This document shows positions 49,277 to 58,745 of a stretch of 64,000 nucleotides of DNA, in pieces. The stretch's first letter is position 1. The number at the start of each line of letters is the position of its first letter. Under the pieces are notes generated by a model that was not told where the DNA came from, did no database searches, and saw nothing but the letters and a program-made list of their open reading frames with translations. The position numbers and the translations under genes were made by a program. Source of the DNA: an uncultured Phycisphaerales bacterium (lineage in GTDB: Bacteria; Planctomycetota; Phycisphaerae; Phycisphaerales; SM1A02); assembly GCA_949373145.1 (NCBI GenBank), contig CASICI010000010.1, positions 23,490 to 87,489 on the forward strand, given 5' to 3'.

Positions 49277-50479
49277 TCAGCGGACTTGAAGCGTGCCGGT
49301 CCCTCCACTGGCTGGCAGTCGCTCAGGCGTGGCGCGATGGGTGACACCCTTCTCCTCGCGGTCTGAAGTCATGCCCTGGGAGATGATCTCATCGCCTCCT
49401 TCCCCGACATGGACACTGGCGTCACCGGATGTGAAGGAACTCCGAACGGCGTCGTTCGAACTCTCGTGGACCATGGACGCAGCAGCACTTGGAAGATGTG
49501 GCGGGTGTGACTGGAAGATCTGACTCAGATCGAGGCACAGGTACGTCAGAATCAGGAACGAGCAGAACGCCAGCCCGAGCATCGCCTGGCGAGTCAGACC
49601 CCAGCTCATCGGCTTGATCACCGGTTCGACAGTTCGAACGAGTCCACCACCGAAAGTGACACGGGGCGTGGCACCGAAGGCGGCGGCCGACAGCTGAGCC
49701 CCACCGAAAAGCACGGCAGATCGTCCGAACTTGCCTTCGAGCGCCTTGAGAATTCGTTCAACGACGGTCGAATCCGTGTCGATCGAGTGGGAGATTCCAG
49801 AAAAGGCCAGAGACTGAAGTCCCAGACCAACGATGGTGGGAAAAGGCTTTCCGTCGATCTCGGAGATCAGGATCGACTCTTTCGCCAAAGCACCATGATG
49901 AAGACCGGCATCATTCGCGACGAAGATGGCGTCACGCACTCGATCGAAAAGTTGCCCGCGCTGGGCCGAAGATGTCGTGAAGATGTTCAGATACTCATCA
50001 ATGGGGACACCATTGACCTGATTGAATGCGACGAAGGCGCGCCCACCGAGCGTCACCCCATGGGCCACGAGTGTCTCCAGAGAGGTGTTCTCACAAGTCT
50101 CGAACCCTGCGATGACGGAGTCGAACGACTCGTTCTTTCTAGGAAAGACATGAATCAGGACCGTTGAAAAACGATTGCCCCGGCGATGTCCGGCCCAGGT
50201 CTCGCGCGTGGCTGAAAACTCGATCTTCCGAGAGACGACCAGATCGCCCGTCCCCTGCAGGGAGTCGGACGATGCCAGTTGAAACGATGCGTCCCTGGTT
50301 TCACTCTCGAGCGAAGCGATCATGCGCCGGACTCGAGAACGAAGGTCATCATCATCACCACAAGCCACTTCGATGATCTGCGCCTGCTCAGCCTGAGGCG
50401 AAGAGAGGATCTCGGCCACGATTTGATGAGCTCGCCATGAACCAACGAAAGCTCGGTCTGAACTTGACCCGGATAGCAC
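49277..50479 (-). CDS. membrane-anchored protein pseudokinase
   Basis: A 400-residue protein with the outline of a planctomycete Ser/Thr kinase but a dead active site. The N-terminal AHQIVAEILSSPQAEQAQII followed by EVACGDDDDLRSRVRRMIAS is the typical pre-kinase region of these proteins. In the kinase-like part, FVAFNQVNGVPIDEYLN parallels the hinge, and GLHHGALAKESILIS stands where catalytic HRDLKPSNIL should be: the Asp, Lys and Asn are all lost. The Mg-binding DFG is replaced by GLG in TIVGLGLQSL. One membrane helix (LGLAFCSFLILTYLCLDL) precedes a Ser-rich extracellular tail. The GTG at 50479 has CGGAG six bases upstream; the longer frame has no protein-like extension. Confidence 0.65.
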   Translation of the reverse strand: MLSGSSSDRAFVGSWRAHQIVAEILSSPQAEQAQIIEVACGDDDDLRSRVRRMIASLESETRDASFQLASSDSLQGTGDLVVSRKIEFSATRETWAGHRRGNRFSTVLIHVFPRKNESFDSVIAGFETCENTSLETLVAHGVTLGGRAFVAFNQVNGVPIDEYLNIFTTSSAQRGQLFDRVRDAIFVANDAGLHHGALAKESILISEIDGKPFPTIVGLGLQSLAFSGISHSIDTDSTVVERILKALEGKFGRSAVLFGGAQLSAAAFGATPRVTFGGGLVRTVEPVIKPMSWGLTRQAMLGLAFCSFLILTYLCLDLSQIFQSHPPHLPSAAASMVHESSNDAVRSSFTSGDASVHVGEGGDEIISQGMTSDREEKGVTHRATPERLPASGGTGTLQVR

Positions 50480-50676
50480 TTGAAACTCCGAAAAAAATGA
50501 GACTTCATGAGCATGCGACACCGCCCCGTGCCACCATTGGGGACGTGAGTCCCGACGAACATGAATACGAACGAAATCGCGGAACTCATCCTCTTGATTC
50601 GAAAATAATCTCACTTGAACCTTGAAAATCGCAGAAGGACGCAAAGCGCGGGCCCTGCAAGTTATGCTTGAAAGAC

Positions 50677-51486
50677 ATGATCGACACCCACTGCCATCTC
50701 ACTTTTCCTCAGCTGAACGAGGACTTGCCTGAAGTGCTTCGCAAGGCACGAGAAGCCGGGGTGGCGGGCATGATCAGCATTGCAACCACCAGTGACGGTT
50801 CTCTTGAGAATCTCAAGATCGCCAGAGCGCACGAGAACGTCTGGTGCAGTGCGGGTGTGCACCCGCTGTATGCAGATGAACCGATCGACTGGGATCAGAT
50901 CCGAACGGTGGGCGAAGACGAACTCTGCGTGGCATGGGGAGAGCTTGGCCTTGACGGGTTTCATCAGAAGCCGGCGCTCGATCTTCAAAGAGACGTCCTT
51001 CGAAACCAGCTTGGAAAACTGGAACAATGGACGCGCGAGGGTCTCGAGAAACCTGTCGTGATTCATTGTCGTGACGCCTACGACCTCCTGCTTCCTGAAC
51101 TCGAAGCGACATCACTCCCCAGGGATCGATACGTCTTCCATTGCTTCACCGGAACACCCCAAGAGGCGGAACGCGTGCTCGAATTCGGTGCGATGATCTC
51201 CTTCACTGGCGTCGTCACCTATCGAAATGCGGCCGAAGTGGCTGAAGCGGCGAAGCTTGTCCCCGAAGATCGAATCATGGTGGAGACGGACGCCCCGTAC
51301 CTCAGCCCCGAACCACTCCGAGGCACGTATCCCAATGAACCCGCCAACGTGATGCACACCGCACGCTTTCTGGCGTCTCTTCGTGGCCGGTCGGAAGATG
51401 ACTTTGAACGCGCCCTTGATGAGAATGCCTGCCGTTTCTTCGGGATCAGCCTGAAAAAGCCACGACAGATCGGCGATTCGAACTAA
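50677..51486 (+). CDS. TatD family metal-dependent deoxyribonuclease
   Basis: Cytoplasmic TIM-barrel hydrolase of the TatD/YchF-type DNase family, 269 residues. Metal ligands are visible: the initial MIDTHCHLTF (HxH), a Glu in VAWGELGLDG, His in PVVIHCRDAY, His in YVFHCFTGTPQEA and the final Asp in IMVETDAPYLSPEP. The ATG at 50677 is chosen because the family starts immediately with the HxH strand; a TTG nine bases upstream is also open. It lies 11 bases before tatC, the classic tatC-tatD pairing although TatD is not needed for Tat export. Confidence 0.93.
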   Translation: MIDTHCHLTFPQLNEDLPEVLRKAREAGVAGMISIATTSDGSLENLKIARAHENVWCSAGVHPLYADEPIDWDQIRTVGEDELCVAWGELGLDGFHQKPALDLQRDVLRNQLGKLEQWTREGLEKPVVIHCRDAYDLLLPELEATSLPRDRYVFHCFTGTPQEAERVLEFGAMISFTGVVTYRNAAEVAEAAKLVPEDRIMVETDAPYLSPEPLRGTYPNEPANVMHTARFLASLRGRSEDDFERALDENACRFFGISLKKPRQIGDSN

Positions 51487-51497
51487 CCTGACACACC

Positions 51498-52709
51498 ATG
51501 CCACTCGATCAAGACCAAGAATTCGAACGATCGACGATGAGCTTCGGGGATCACCTCGAGGAACTCAGACGTCGTGTCATCTTCGCGCTGATCGTTCCAC
51601 TTCCGATGATGATCGTTCTGTTTCCGTTCGCGGCCGACATTCGTGGCATTCTCACTCGCCCGGTCTTCGGAGCGCTTCGATCGGCGGGCCTTCCCGCACA
51701 ACTTCAGGCGATGAATCCCGCGGAAACGCTGGCGACCGACCTCAAGCTCAGCATCATCTTCTCACTGGTCCTGAGCGGGCCCTGGATTCTCTGGCAGGGC
51801 TGGAAGTTCATCGAACCAGGCCTCTACAACCAGGAAAGAAGATTCGTCCATCTCCTGGTCCCTGGAAGCACCCTTCTGACGTTTGCAGGCCTTGCGCTGC
51901 TGTACTTCGGCATGCTTCCGTTGATGTTGCGCGTTCTCATCGCATTCGGCCTTCCCCCCGATCAGCCGGTCTACCCGGTCCAGAACGCCCAGGAGGGCGC
52001 GATGACCTCGGACATGGTTGCGGCGGACTCGGCTCTTGAAATCCCGATGTACACCGAGATCCCGAAGAACCTCTCGCCGGGCATGATGTGGCTTTCACCA
52101 GGCCAGGATGCCCTTCACGTGGCGGTTCCGATGGGAGAAGGCTCGGGAAGTGTTCGTGTTCTGAATGTCGCCTTGATTCCGGAAGGCATGGTGCTTCAAC
52201 AGTACCGCCTCCGTGAATACATCAATTTCATACTCATCCTGATGGTGGGCATCGCCATCGCGTTCCAGATGCCATTGGTCATCCTGCTGCTGGGGTGGGT
52301 GGGCATCATCGGAACGACGCTTCTGGAGCAGAACCGACGATACGCCCTGCTGGGGTGTGGCGTGGTCTCGGCGGTCATCACACCAGCGGACATCGTCAGC
52401 ATGATCCTGATGCTGGTGCCTCTGTACGCACTGTATGAGCTGGGGATCATCCTGCTCAAACTGGCTCCTGCTGATCGAGTGGCGCAAGGCAACGTCTTCA
52501 AGGGCGCCGTCGAGGATGTCCTGGGACGATTCCAAAGTCAGGACGATGACAATGATGATGATGATGATGATCCATCGCCGAACCCGGGAGGCTTCGAACC
52601 CCAACCATCGAAACCACCACAAGGCACCATGCCAAGAGCGGGCGACGTTGAACCTGACGCATCCTCCCCCACTGATCGACGGGACGATGATGAAGACAGG
52701 GCGCACTGA
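51498..52709 (+). CDS. tatC: Sec-independent translocase TatC with large periplasmic insertion
   Basis: Core of the Tat translocase, which exports folded proteins such as ActB in this window. MSFGDHLEELRRRVIFALIV is the conserved TatC N-terminus with its signal-peptide-binding Glu; SGPWILWQGWKFIEPGLYNQ and the later TM pair around LEQNRRYALLGCGVVSAVIT with PADIVSMILMLVPLYALYEL complete six helices. Normal TatC has about 250 residues; this has 403. About 90 extra residues lie between the third and fourth helices on the periplasmic side, and a C-terminal acidic, Pro-rich tail of about 70 residues includes an Asp run from a GAT repeat. TadA follows with a one-base overlap. Confidence 0.92.
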   Translation: MPLDQDQEFERSTMSFGDHLEELRRRVIFALIVPLPMMIVLFPFAADIRGILTRPVFGALRSAGLPAQLQAMNPAETLATDLKLSIIFSLVLSGPWILWQGWKFIEPGLYNQERRFVHLLVPGSTLLTFAGLALLYFGMLPLMLRVLIAFGLPPDQPVYPVQNAQEGAMTSDMVAADSALEIPMYTEIPKNLSPGMMWLSPGQDALHVAVPMGEGSGSVRVLNVALIPEGMVLQQYRLREYINFILILMVGIAIAFQMPLVILLLGWVGIIGTTLLEQNRRYALLGCGVVSAVITPADIVSMILMLVPLYALYELGIILLKLAPADRVAQGNVFKGAVEDVLGRFQSQDDDNDDDDDDPSPNPGGFEPQPSKPPQGTMPRAGDVEPDASSPTDRRDDDEDRAH

Positions 52710-53287
52710 TGAGCGTGAGACACGCCCTCTTCGCGTGGCTGACCTCCTTGTCCGGAAAACGGCGAGTGTCGCTGCCTGAGGACGAGAACGTCACGGCCGT
52801 GGACAGGCAGATGATGGAGCGAGCGCTCACGCTCGCACAGGAAGCGGCGGACCGTGGTGAAGTTCCGGTCGGTGCGGTGGTGTACCGCGATGATGTCGTG
52901 CTTGCCGAAGCCTCCAACAATCGAGAATCCTCCGGTGACCCCACCGGACATGCCGAAATCGTGGCGCTTCGGGAAGCCGGTCTCAAGAACGGTGGATGGC
53001 GCCTTCAGGATTGTTCGGTGGCGGTGACGCTTGAGCCATGCCCCATGTGTGCCGGTGCGATGGTCAATGCCAGAGTCGGGCGATTGATCTACGGTGCCGC
53101 CGATCCGAAGGGCGGAGCATGTGAGAGCTTGTATGAAATCACCTGCGACCCGAGGCTGAACCACAGGCTCGAAACGATCGGTGGTGTCATGGAGGAGCGG
53201 TGTGGCGCATTGCTTCGCACCTTTTTCAAGGAACGCCGAGCTCTGAAGAAAGCGGCACGATCAAAGATTCAGGAACAGACCTCTTGA
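52709..53287 (+). CDS. tadA: tRNA-specific adenosine deaminase
   Basis: Deaminates adenosine 34 of tRNA-Arg(ACG) to inosine. The zinc deaminase motifs are explicit: PTGHAEIVALREA (HAE) and TLEPCPMCAGAMVNARVGR (PCxxC). The core matches TadA from MERALTLAQEAADRGEVPVG onward. About 35 extra residues precede the core; a start at an internal ATG is also possible, but the first ATG overlaps the tatC stop and suggests coupling. Position between tatC and a HAD hydrolase has no functional meaning that I can see. Confidence 0.93.
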   Translation: MSVRHALFAWLTSLSGKRRVSLPEDENVTAVDRQMMERALTLAQEAADRGEVPVGAVVYRDDVVLAEASNNRESSGDPTGHAEIVALREAGLKNGGWRLQDCSVAVTLEPCPMCAGAMVNARVGRLIYGAADPKGGACESLYEITCDPRLNHRLETIGGVMEERCGALLRTFFKERRALKKAARSKIQEQTS

Positions 53288-53303
53288 AATGGAGCCAGGT
53301 GCG

Positions 53304-53936
53304 ATGATCAAGGCGGTGTGCTTCGACTTCGGAGGTGTCCTCGTACGAATCGCCCGTTCCTGGGAGGAGGCATGCACACGTGCCGGCCTCGAACCCGCGA
53401 CGTTTGCCGGCCCGGAGGCGGACATGGTCAGAGCCGTCGGTCCGGCAGCCGAGCTCCAGGCGGGCAGGATCGAATTCGAGGAATTCATCGAAAGAAGTCA
53501 TCAGGAAGACTCGAACACACCTGACAGAACGCAACTGCGTGCGGTGCATGCCGGATGGTTGATCGAGGAATTCGCTGGGATGAATCACCTCATCGATCGA
53601 CTGAACGATCTTGAGATTCACACGGCATCCCTCTCCAACACCGATGCCGAACACTGGAAGACACTCCGCGTGATGGACAGTGTTTCAAGACTGCGGACCC
53701 AGGTACTGTCATTCGAGACCGGATTCAGAAAGCCGGACCCGGCGATCTATCATGCGGCCGAAGACCTGATGGACATTCCGGGATCGTCGATCCTTCTTCT
53801 GGACGACTTGCGGGAGAACGTCGAGGGGGCACTTCGATGTGGTTGGCAGGCATGCCAGATCGATCCTCATGAATCGGTGTCCGAACAGGCCCGAGAAGCA
53901 CTTCTCAGCCAAGGGGTGCCGCTCGGCACGGGGTGA
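53304..53936 (+). CDS. HAD-superfamily hydrolase
   Basis: A 210-residue phosphatase-like protein with a Rossmannoid HAD fold. All four motifs are visible: CFDFGGVL (motif I, though the second Asp is replaced by Gly, as in some haloacid dehalogenase-like members), TASLSNTDAEHW (motif II), TGFRKPDPAIYHAAE (Lys of motif III) and ILLLDDLRENVEGALRCGWQ (motif IV). The missing second Asp of motif I makes the enzyme class uncertain: phosphatase or another nucleophilic substitution. An ATG five codons upstream is possible, but GGAG stands well placed for the ATG chosen here. It is convergent with truD, adjacent stops. Confidence 0.85.
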   Translation: MIKAVCFDFGGVLVRIARSWEEACTRAGLEPATFAGPEADMVRAVGPAAELQAGRIEFEEFIERSHQEDSNTPDRTQLRAVHAGWLIEEFAGMNHLIDRLNDLEIHTASLSNTDAEHWKTLRVMDSVSRLRTQVLSFETGFRKPDPAIYHAAEDLMDIPGSSILLLDDLRENVEGALRCGWQACQIDPHESVSEQAREALLSQGVPLGTG

Positions 53937-55226
53937 TCAGTTCACCACGAAGTCGTTTTCGGCACTCAGGTCGTCGATCAATTCACGAAGAACGATGGTC
54001 GCGTAGGCACCACGAGGAAGATCGAATGCCGTTCGGACGTATCCACCGTGGTTGTCCACACCGGAATCCATCTCGATGTTGGAAAGCGGAATCCGCAGAG
54101 GTCGCCTGGTTCCTCGTTCGGCGCTCGTGCAGGACTCGATTCCCTCGGTGTTGAAACCGATGGCCTCGAGAACCTCGGCCTCGTTGCGGAGAGTCTCACC
54201 ACCCGGACGAAGCATGTGACCGCCCCACATCGGTCCGGTCGCCGAGACCTTGAGGGCCTTGATGTCGTTCTGAAACTCCTCGGTCTGGAGAATTTCCTGA
54301 TGCGCGATGAACTGCTTTCGCGATTCGGAACGTATGACGACGTCACCCTGCAGAACCGAGTCGAGAAGATCGTGTTCGATTCGATGATCCAGCACTCTGT
54401 TGAATGCCGCGGACTGATAGGCGCTGATCCAGAACGCAAGCGTGGGCTTGGGAATCCGATGAATCGCCTTCTCGAAGGAATCACCGCGGATCAGACTGCG
54501 AAGCACGGTCGTTTCGGCGAATTCCTTTCGTGACCACAGGTGCAGGCTGTCCTTGTAGTTTCCCGCGTCGAAATACTCGCGAGCCTTGATCTGGCGTTTG
54601 GGAAACGGGGAGCCCTGGGCCCCCAGAAGCTCGGAAGCAAGTCCCTCCCAGGTGGCGTTCACCAGATGTTCACCAAGCAGATGCGTGTTGCAGCGATACC
54701 CGAATCGCTGGATTCCGTAATAGTTGGGCACGCCGATGCGATGCAGGGAACGAAGACGCGTCTGTAGCTGAGGCGCCTTCAGCGGATCGATGTCACGAAT
54801 GCGGATCGAGAAGCGATTTCCCTCGAGGTGACCTCTGCGCAGCTTGTTCGAATGTCGGTCGGACCACAGGAGATTGAGTCCCTGGATGTCCAGATCGAGT
54901 GCTTTTTGTTCCGAGCCGGGAAGATGGACGGAGACGAGCTGCCGAGTCACCGCATTACGGTCCTTCATCCCGGCGAATCCGATGTCTCGGTCACCGACCT
55001 TGAAGTGCTGACGAAGATGTCGGATCATCTCGGAGTGCGCCATGCCCTCCTTCTGAAGAAAGAGGTAGAGATGATCACCACGACCACTTGGCTGATAGAG
55101 CGGAAGTTCCTCGACGAGGAAGTCTTCATTTCGAAGCTTGATGCGACCACTCAGATCAGGCGTTGAAAGCAGCCGCCGTTGAGGAAGAGGATCAAGAGTC
55201 TTCTTAGGATCCGTCGTGGAAAACAA
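53937..55226 (-). CDS. truD: tRNA pseudouridine(13) synthase
   Basis: Converts U13 of tRNA-Glu to pseudouridine. Family signatures: IKLRNEDFLVEELPLYQPSG at the N-terminus, the catalytic loop FAGMKDRNAVTRQ with the nucleophilic Asp, and GVPNYYGIQRFG before the TRUD insertion domain. At 429 residues it is longer than the E. coli enzyme (about 350), but the same length is common in planctomycetes. The start is TTG at 55226, because GGAGAG stands six bases before it and the expected N-terminal strand follows about 25 residues later. It begins three bases after the upstream gene. Confidence 0.92.
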   Translation of the reverse strand: MFSTTDPKKTLDPLPQRRLLSTPDLSGRIKLRNEDFLVEELPLYQPSGRGDHLYLFLQKEGMAHSEMIRHLRQHFKVGDRDIGFAGMKDRNAVTRQLVSVHLPGSEQKALDLDIQGLNLLWSDRHSNKLRRGHLEGNRFSIRIRDIDPLKAPQLQTRLRSLHRIGVPNYYGIQRFGYRCNTHLLGEHLVNATWEGLASELLGAQGSPFPKRQIKAREYFDAGNYKDSLHLWSRKEFAETTVLRSLIRGDSFEKAIHRIPKPTLAFWISAYQSAAFNRVLDHRIEHDLLDSVLQGDVVIRSESRKQFIAHQEILQTEEFQNDIKALKVSATGPMWGGHMLRPGGETLRNEAEVLEAIGFNTEGIESCTSAERGTRRPLRIPLSNIEMDSGVDNHGGYVRTAFDLPRGAYATIVLRELIDDLSAENDFVVN

Positions 55227-55229
55227 GCA

Positions 55230-55706
55230 TCACTCTCCGGTCTCGAAATCATCATTTTCGACGAAGGGATCGCCGACACCCTCATCATCCATCGTTCCAA
55301 GAAGTGAGTCGTCGGCGGAAGCCTCTTCGATCACATGCTCGGAGACGAATATGGGGACGTTGTTGGCGACGCCAAGTGCGATCGCATCGGAGGGTCTTGA
55401 ATCGATCCGGATCTCCTGACCGTCGTGAATGATCACGAGCGCGGCGAAGAAGGTGCCTGACTGCAGGTCGTTGATCTCGATCCTTTCGAAGCGCCCACCC
55501 AGGGTGGTCAGAATCGAGGAGAGCAGATCGTGGGTCTGAGGCCGAGCGATGTCGATGCCCTTGAGCCTGCGCTCGATGGCGAACGCCTCGGGCAGTCCGA
55601 TGACGATCGGAAAGCGTCGAGTCCCCTCAAGCTCGGTGAGCTCGATGATCTGGATGTCACTCATCTCACGGATGTAGATGCGCGAAAGCTCAACTTGCAC
55701 GGACAT
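55230..55706 (-). CDS. bifunctional nuclease family protein (DUF151)
   Basis: A 158-residue protein of the DUF151/BFN family. Visible blocks: GTRRFPIVIGLPEAFAIERR, TPRPxTHDL-like RPQTHDLLSSILTTLG and ATDFYA-like TFFAALVIIHDG, followed by DSRPSDAIALGVANNVPIFV, the most conserved family motif. The C-terminal ~30 residues are acidic and variable. Family members have been described as DNase/RNase in plants and mycobacteria, but bacterial roles are mostly untested. AGGAGA lies seven bases before the ATG, ruling out the 30-codon upstream extension. truD is directly downstream. Confidence 0.88.
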   Translation of the reverse strand: MSVQVELSRIYIREMSDIQIIELTELEGTRRFPIVIGLPEAFAIERRLKGIDIARPQTHDLLSSILTTLGGRFERIEINDLQSGTFFAALVIIHDGQEIRIDSRPSDAIALGVANNVPIFVSEHVIEEASADDSLLGTMDDEGVGDPFVENDDFETGE

Positions 55707-55796
55707 GCGGTCTCTCCTGGTGAAAGTGCCGAAGGAGACAATGGTAACTGGCAAACATGCGTTGGGGACGAAGTGGTCGAGCTTTCGGGGTGTCAA

Positions 55797-57245
55797 TCAC
55801 AGCGCGGACCATTGCGAGAGAAGCGCCACAAGATCGGCTCCATCCACGAAGCCGCTGCCATCGAAGTCTGCATCACAGGAGGCACAGGGACCCCAGAGGG
55901 TGAGGAGCACGGTGAGATCACCGCCATTGACCTTTCCGTCCTGATTCAGGTCGGCGGAGGCAGATGAAGAATCAAGCTGCTCGAGGGCCGCCTGAGCGTC
56001 GAGACAGCCCCAACCGGTGAAGGAGTCGAATCCCACGAGGCTGATGTCCCGAGCGGAGCCGACGATGATCTCTCGAAGCTCGACCGAGGTGAGAGTCGGG
56101 TCGTTGGAAAGGAGCAGTGACGCAAGACCGGACACATGAGGGGCCGCGAAACTCGTTCCTGAAGCACTGTTGTAGCCACCACCCAGCCAGGTCGAAGTCA
56201 CATTCGCGCCCGGAGCCACGAGGTCGAGTTCGGGGCCGAACGAACTGGAGGACCAACGAACGTCGGTGTTGGTCATCGCGCCGACTGCGATGGTCTCGGG
56301 CCACTTGCCGGGGTAGGTCACGGAGCTGCCACTGTTGCCGGAGGCTGCCACGACGAGCACATCGTTGTCCACCGCGTACAGGATGGCATCGTGGAGATAT
56401 TCGGTGGGTGCGGAGAACTGGAGGCTCATGTTGATGACGCGCGCACCCTGGTTGACCGCCCAGACGAGGCCGTCCGCGGTATCCACCTGAGACACGGAAC
56501 AAGGCCCTGATACGATGACGGGCAGAATCTGAGCGGTCCAGTTGAGTCCGGCAAGACCGGAACCATTGTTCCCGGTGGCGGCGATGATGCCGGCCACTCG
56601 CGTTCCATGGCCGCCGCAGACATCTGCAGTGTCACTGGATCCGTTGGTGGCATTGAGACCGGGCAGGATTCTTGAAGCGAATTCAGGATGTTGGTAGGTC
56701 CCACTGTCGAGCGTGGCGACGATGATGGGTGCTTCGCCCGAACTGATCTCCCAGGCACCGACCGCACGAATGTCGGCTCCGGGCAGTCCGGAGGCCCCTT
56801 GAACAAGCTGGCCGGTGTTGAGCATGTTCCATTGCAGATCGAAATCGGGATCATCAGGCCCACCGGATCCTGCAAAGGAACCGATCACATCGCGTTCAGC
56901 GATGAGGACTCCCGGCATCGCACGCAAGGCATCGAGAGCGGGGCCAGAGGCAACACCATCAGCGAGCGTCAGACGGATCCAACGGTCGAGGCCGATACGC
57001 GTCTCGGAGCGTTTTCTGGAGACCTCTGGCATGTAGGTAGATGCCGCGAAACCGATCAGGTCGGCTGGAAAACGGGTGTGGACGCCATTGGAGTCCGTGA
57101 GCACCCAGCGATCCCTGGAATCCACGCCGGCCTCCATGGGGCGGGCGGTCTTGATCATCAACTCGAGCGGTGACGCATCACTGGAGGCTGCATCCGGGGA
57201 AACCGCGGTGGCCAATAACGTGATCAGAGCTGTCACTGCGAACAT
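55797..57245 (-). CDS. secreted subtilisin-like serine protease (S8) with dockerin tail
   Basis: Exported protease, 482 residues. After a signal peptide (TALITLLATAVSPDAAS) and a propeptide-like region comes the catalytic domain with all three S8 residues: Asp in IVATLDSGTYQHPEFA, His in CGGHGTRVAGIIAATG and Ser in ASGTSFAAPHVSGLAS; the oxyanion Asn is in AASGNSGSS. The C-terminus is a dockerin-like pair (ADLNQDGKVNGGDLTVLLTL and a second copy ending ALLSQWSAL). AGGAGA precedes the ATG. It is monocistronic and divergent from metK. Substrate specificity cannot be read from the sequence. Confidence 0.92.
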   Translation of the reverse strand: MFAVTALITLLATAVSPDAASSDASPLELMIKTARPMEAGVDSRDRWVLTDSNGVHTRFPADLIGFAASTYMPEVSRKRSETRIGLDRWIRLTLADGVASGPALDALRAMPGVLIAERDVIGSFAGSGGPDDPDFDLQWNMLNTGQLVQGASGLPGADIRAVGAWEISSGEAPIIVATLDSGTYQHPEFASRILPGLNATNGSSDTADVCGGHGTRVAGIIAATGNNGSGLAGLNWTAQILPVIVSGPCSVSQVDTADGLVWAVNQGARVINMSLQFSAPTEYLHDAILYAVDNDVLVVAASGNSGSSVTYPGKWPETIAVGAMTNTDVRWSSSSFGPELDLVAPGANVTSTWLGGGYNSASGTSFAAPHVSGLASLLLSNDPTLTSVELREIIVGSARDISLVGFDSFTGWGCLDAQAALEQLDSSSASADLNQDGKVNGGDLTVLLTLWGPCASCDADFDGSGFVDGADLVALLSQWSAL

Positions 57246-57412
57246 GGTCGTCTCTCCTGAAAAGCCTCGCGGGCACTCGGGGGCGGTTGATCGATCTCTG
57301 AACTATAGGCCCCCTTCACAGGCAGGCCTCAAGAGATACGCAACAGAAGCGGAAGTGATCGGGATGAAAACGGAACAACCGACACATGACCCTCTGCGTC
57401 GATCCAAGTTCG

Positions 57413-57441
57413 TTGCGAGAGACCCATTGGGACCATATAAT
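57413..57441 (+). promoter_or_regulatory. sigma-70-type promoter of metK
   Basis: TTGCGA at 57413-57418 and a perfect TATAAT at 57436-57441 are separated by exactly 17 bases, the optimal spacing. Transcription would start near 57448, giving a leader of about 87 bases before metK. The leader contains a small hairpin (TTCATCC/GGATGAA) and an AAAGGA Shine-Dalgarno. Confidence 0.75.
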
Positions 57442-57534
57442 CGGCAACACAGGCACTTCATCCATAATTCCGGATGAACGGATGAGAACCACACCCCCAA
57501 GCTTAAATCTTCGGATACCCAGCAAAGGAACAGC

Positions 57535-58737
57535 ATGTCCAACCAGAATCACCTCTTCACGTCCGAAAGCGTTTCCGTGGGCCACCCCGACAAGCTGGCA
57601 GACCAGATCTCAGATGCGATTCTCGACGAAATGCTCGCGGTCGATCCGGAAGCACGAGTTGCCTGCGAGACCATGGTGACAACGGGACTTTGCGTGGTGG
57701 CAGGTGAGATCACCTGCAAGAACTATGTCGAGATCAAGGACGTGGTCCGAAGAACCGTTCTTGAAACAGGATACGACGCTTCGGAAAAGGGCATGGATGG
57801 AAACAGCTGCGCCGTCCTGGTCAGCATCGATGAACAATCACCGGAAATCTCCATGGGTGTGAGCGAGGGTGAAGGTGCGCACGAAGAACAAGGCGCTGGT
57901 GATCAGGGCCTGATGTTCGGCTTCGCATGTCGTGAGACTGAGTCACTGATGCCACTGCCCGTCGATCTGTCACACCGACTCGTCGAACGGCAGAAGGAAG
58001 TCCGTGAAGCCAATCTCATCGAGAATCTGCGACCGGATGCGAAGAGTCAGGTCACGGTGCAATACGAGGGCCATGACCCCAAGCATGTTCACACAGTCGT
58101 GCTGAGCACCCAGCATGGACCGCAGTGGACCGATGATCAGGATGGTCTGCGTGAACAGATCATCACCCACATCATCAAACCCGTGCTCGGTGACCTCTAC
58201 CACGACGACATCATCGTCCACACGAATCCGACCGGCAGCTTCGAACGAGGCGGCCCCCACGGAGACTGCGGGCTCACCGGACGAAAGATCATCGTCGACA
58301 CCTACGGTGGAACCGGACGACATGGAGGAGGCGCCTTCAGCGGCAAGGATCCTTCGAAGGTCGATCGCAGCGCCGCCTACATGGCACGTTACATCGCGAA
58401 GAACCTGGTGGCGGCGGAACTTTGTGACCGCTGCGAAGTCCAGCTCAGCTATGCGATCGGAGTGGCCGAACCGACCTCCGTGTGCGTGGACACCTTCGGA
58501 ACCGAACACATCGACCCCGACTGCTTCGAAGGGTTGATCAGAGACCACTTCCGACTCACGCCGAAGGGAATCATCGAATCCCTCGATCTCAAGCGTCCGA
58601 TCTATCGAGTGACCGCGGCACACGGACACTTCGGACGAACTCCGGGCGAGGGCGTGGAAGGCAGTTTCAGCTGGGAGAAGACGGACGTCGCGGCGGCACT
58701 GAAGGCTGCTGCAGGCTGTTGCAACGCGGTTTCCTGA
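57535..58737 (+). CDS. metK: S-adenosylmethionine synthetase
   Basis: Makes S-adenosylmethionine from ATP and methionine; the universal methyl donor, here also upstream of a methyltransferase gene. All three signature segments are visible: [20 protein letters not shown] (ATP and metal), [20 protein letters not shown] and [20 protein letters not shown]. Length 400 residues is normal; [17 protein letters not shown] is the active-site loop. It is preceded by a strong promoter and ends eight bases before the rsmB-type gene, so the two share a transcript. Confidence 0.97.
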   Translation: MSNQNHLFTSESVSVGHPDKLADQISDAILDEMLAVDPEARVACETMVTTGLCVVAGEITCKNYVEIKDVVRRTVLETGYDASEKGMDGNSCAVLVSIDEQSPEISMGVSEGEGAHEEQGAGDQGLMFGFACRETESLMPLPVDLSHRLVERQKEVREANLIENLRPDAKSQVTVQYEGHDPKHVHTVVLSTQHGPQWTDDQDGLREQIITHIIKPVLGDLYHDDIIVHTNPTGSFERGGPHGDCGLTGRKIIVDTYGGTGRHGGGAFSGKDPSKVDRSAAYMARYIAKNLVAAELCDRCEVQLSYAIGVAEPTSVCVDTFGTEHIDPDCFEGLIRDHFRLTPKGIIESLDLKRPIYRVTAAHGHFGRTPGEGVEGSFSWEKTDVAAALKAAAGCCNAVS

Positions 58738-58745
58738 GGACACTC

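Noticed and set aside
52541..52570. GAT repeat in tatC as a phase-variation tract
   Set aside because: It is a trinucleotide in frame, so copy changes only alter the Asp run and cannot switch the gene off.
57448..57534. A SAM riboswitch in the metK leader
   Set aside because: None of the conserved cores of SAM-I, SAM-II, SAM/SAH or SAM-V could be matched by eye; left as a finding to be tested.
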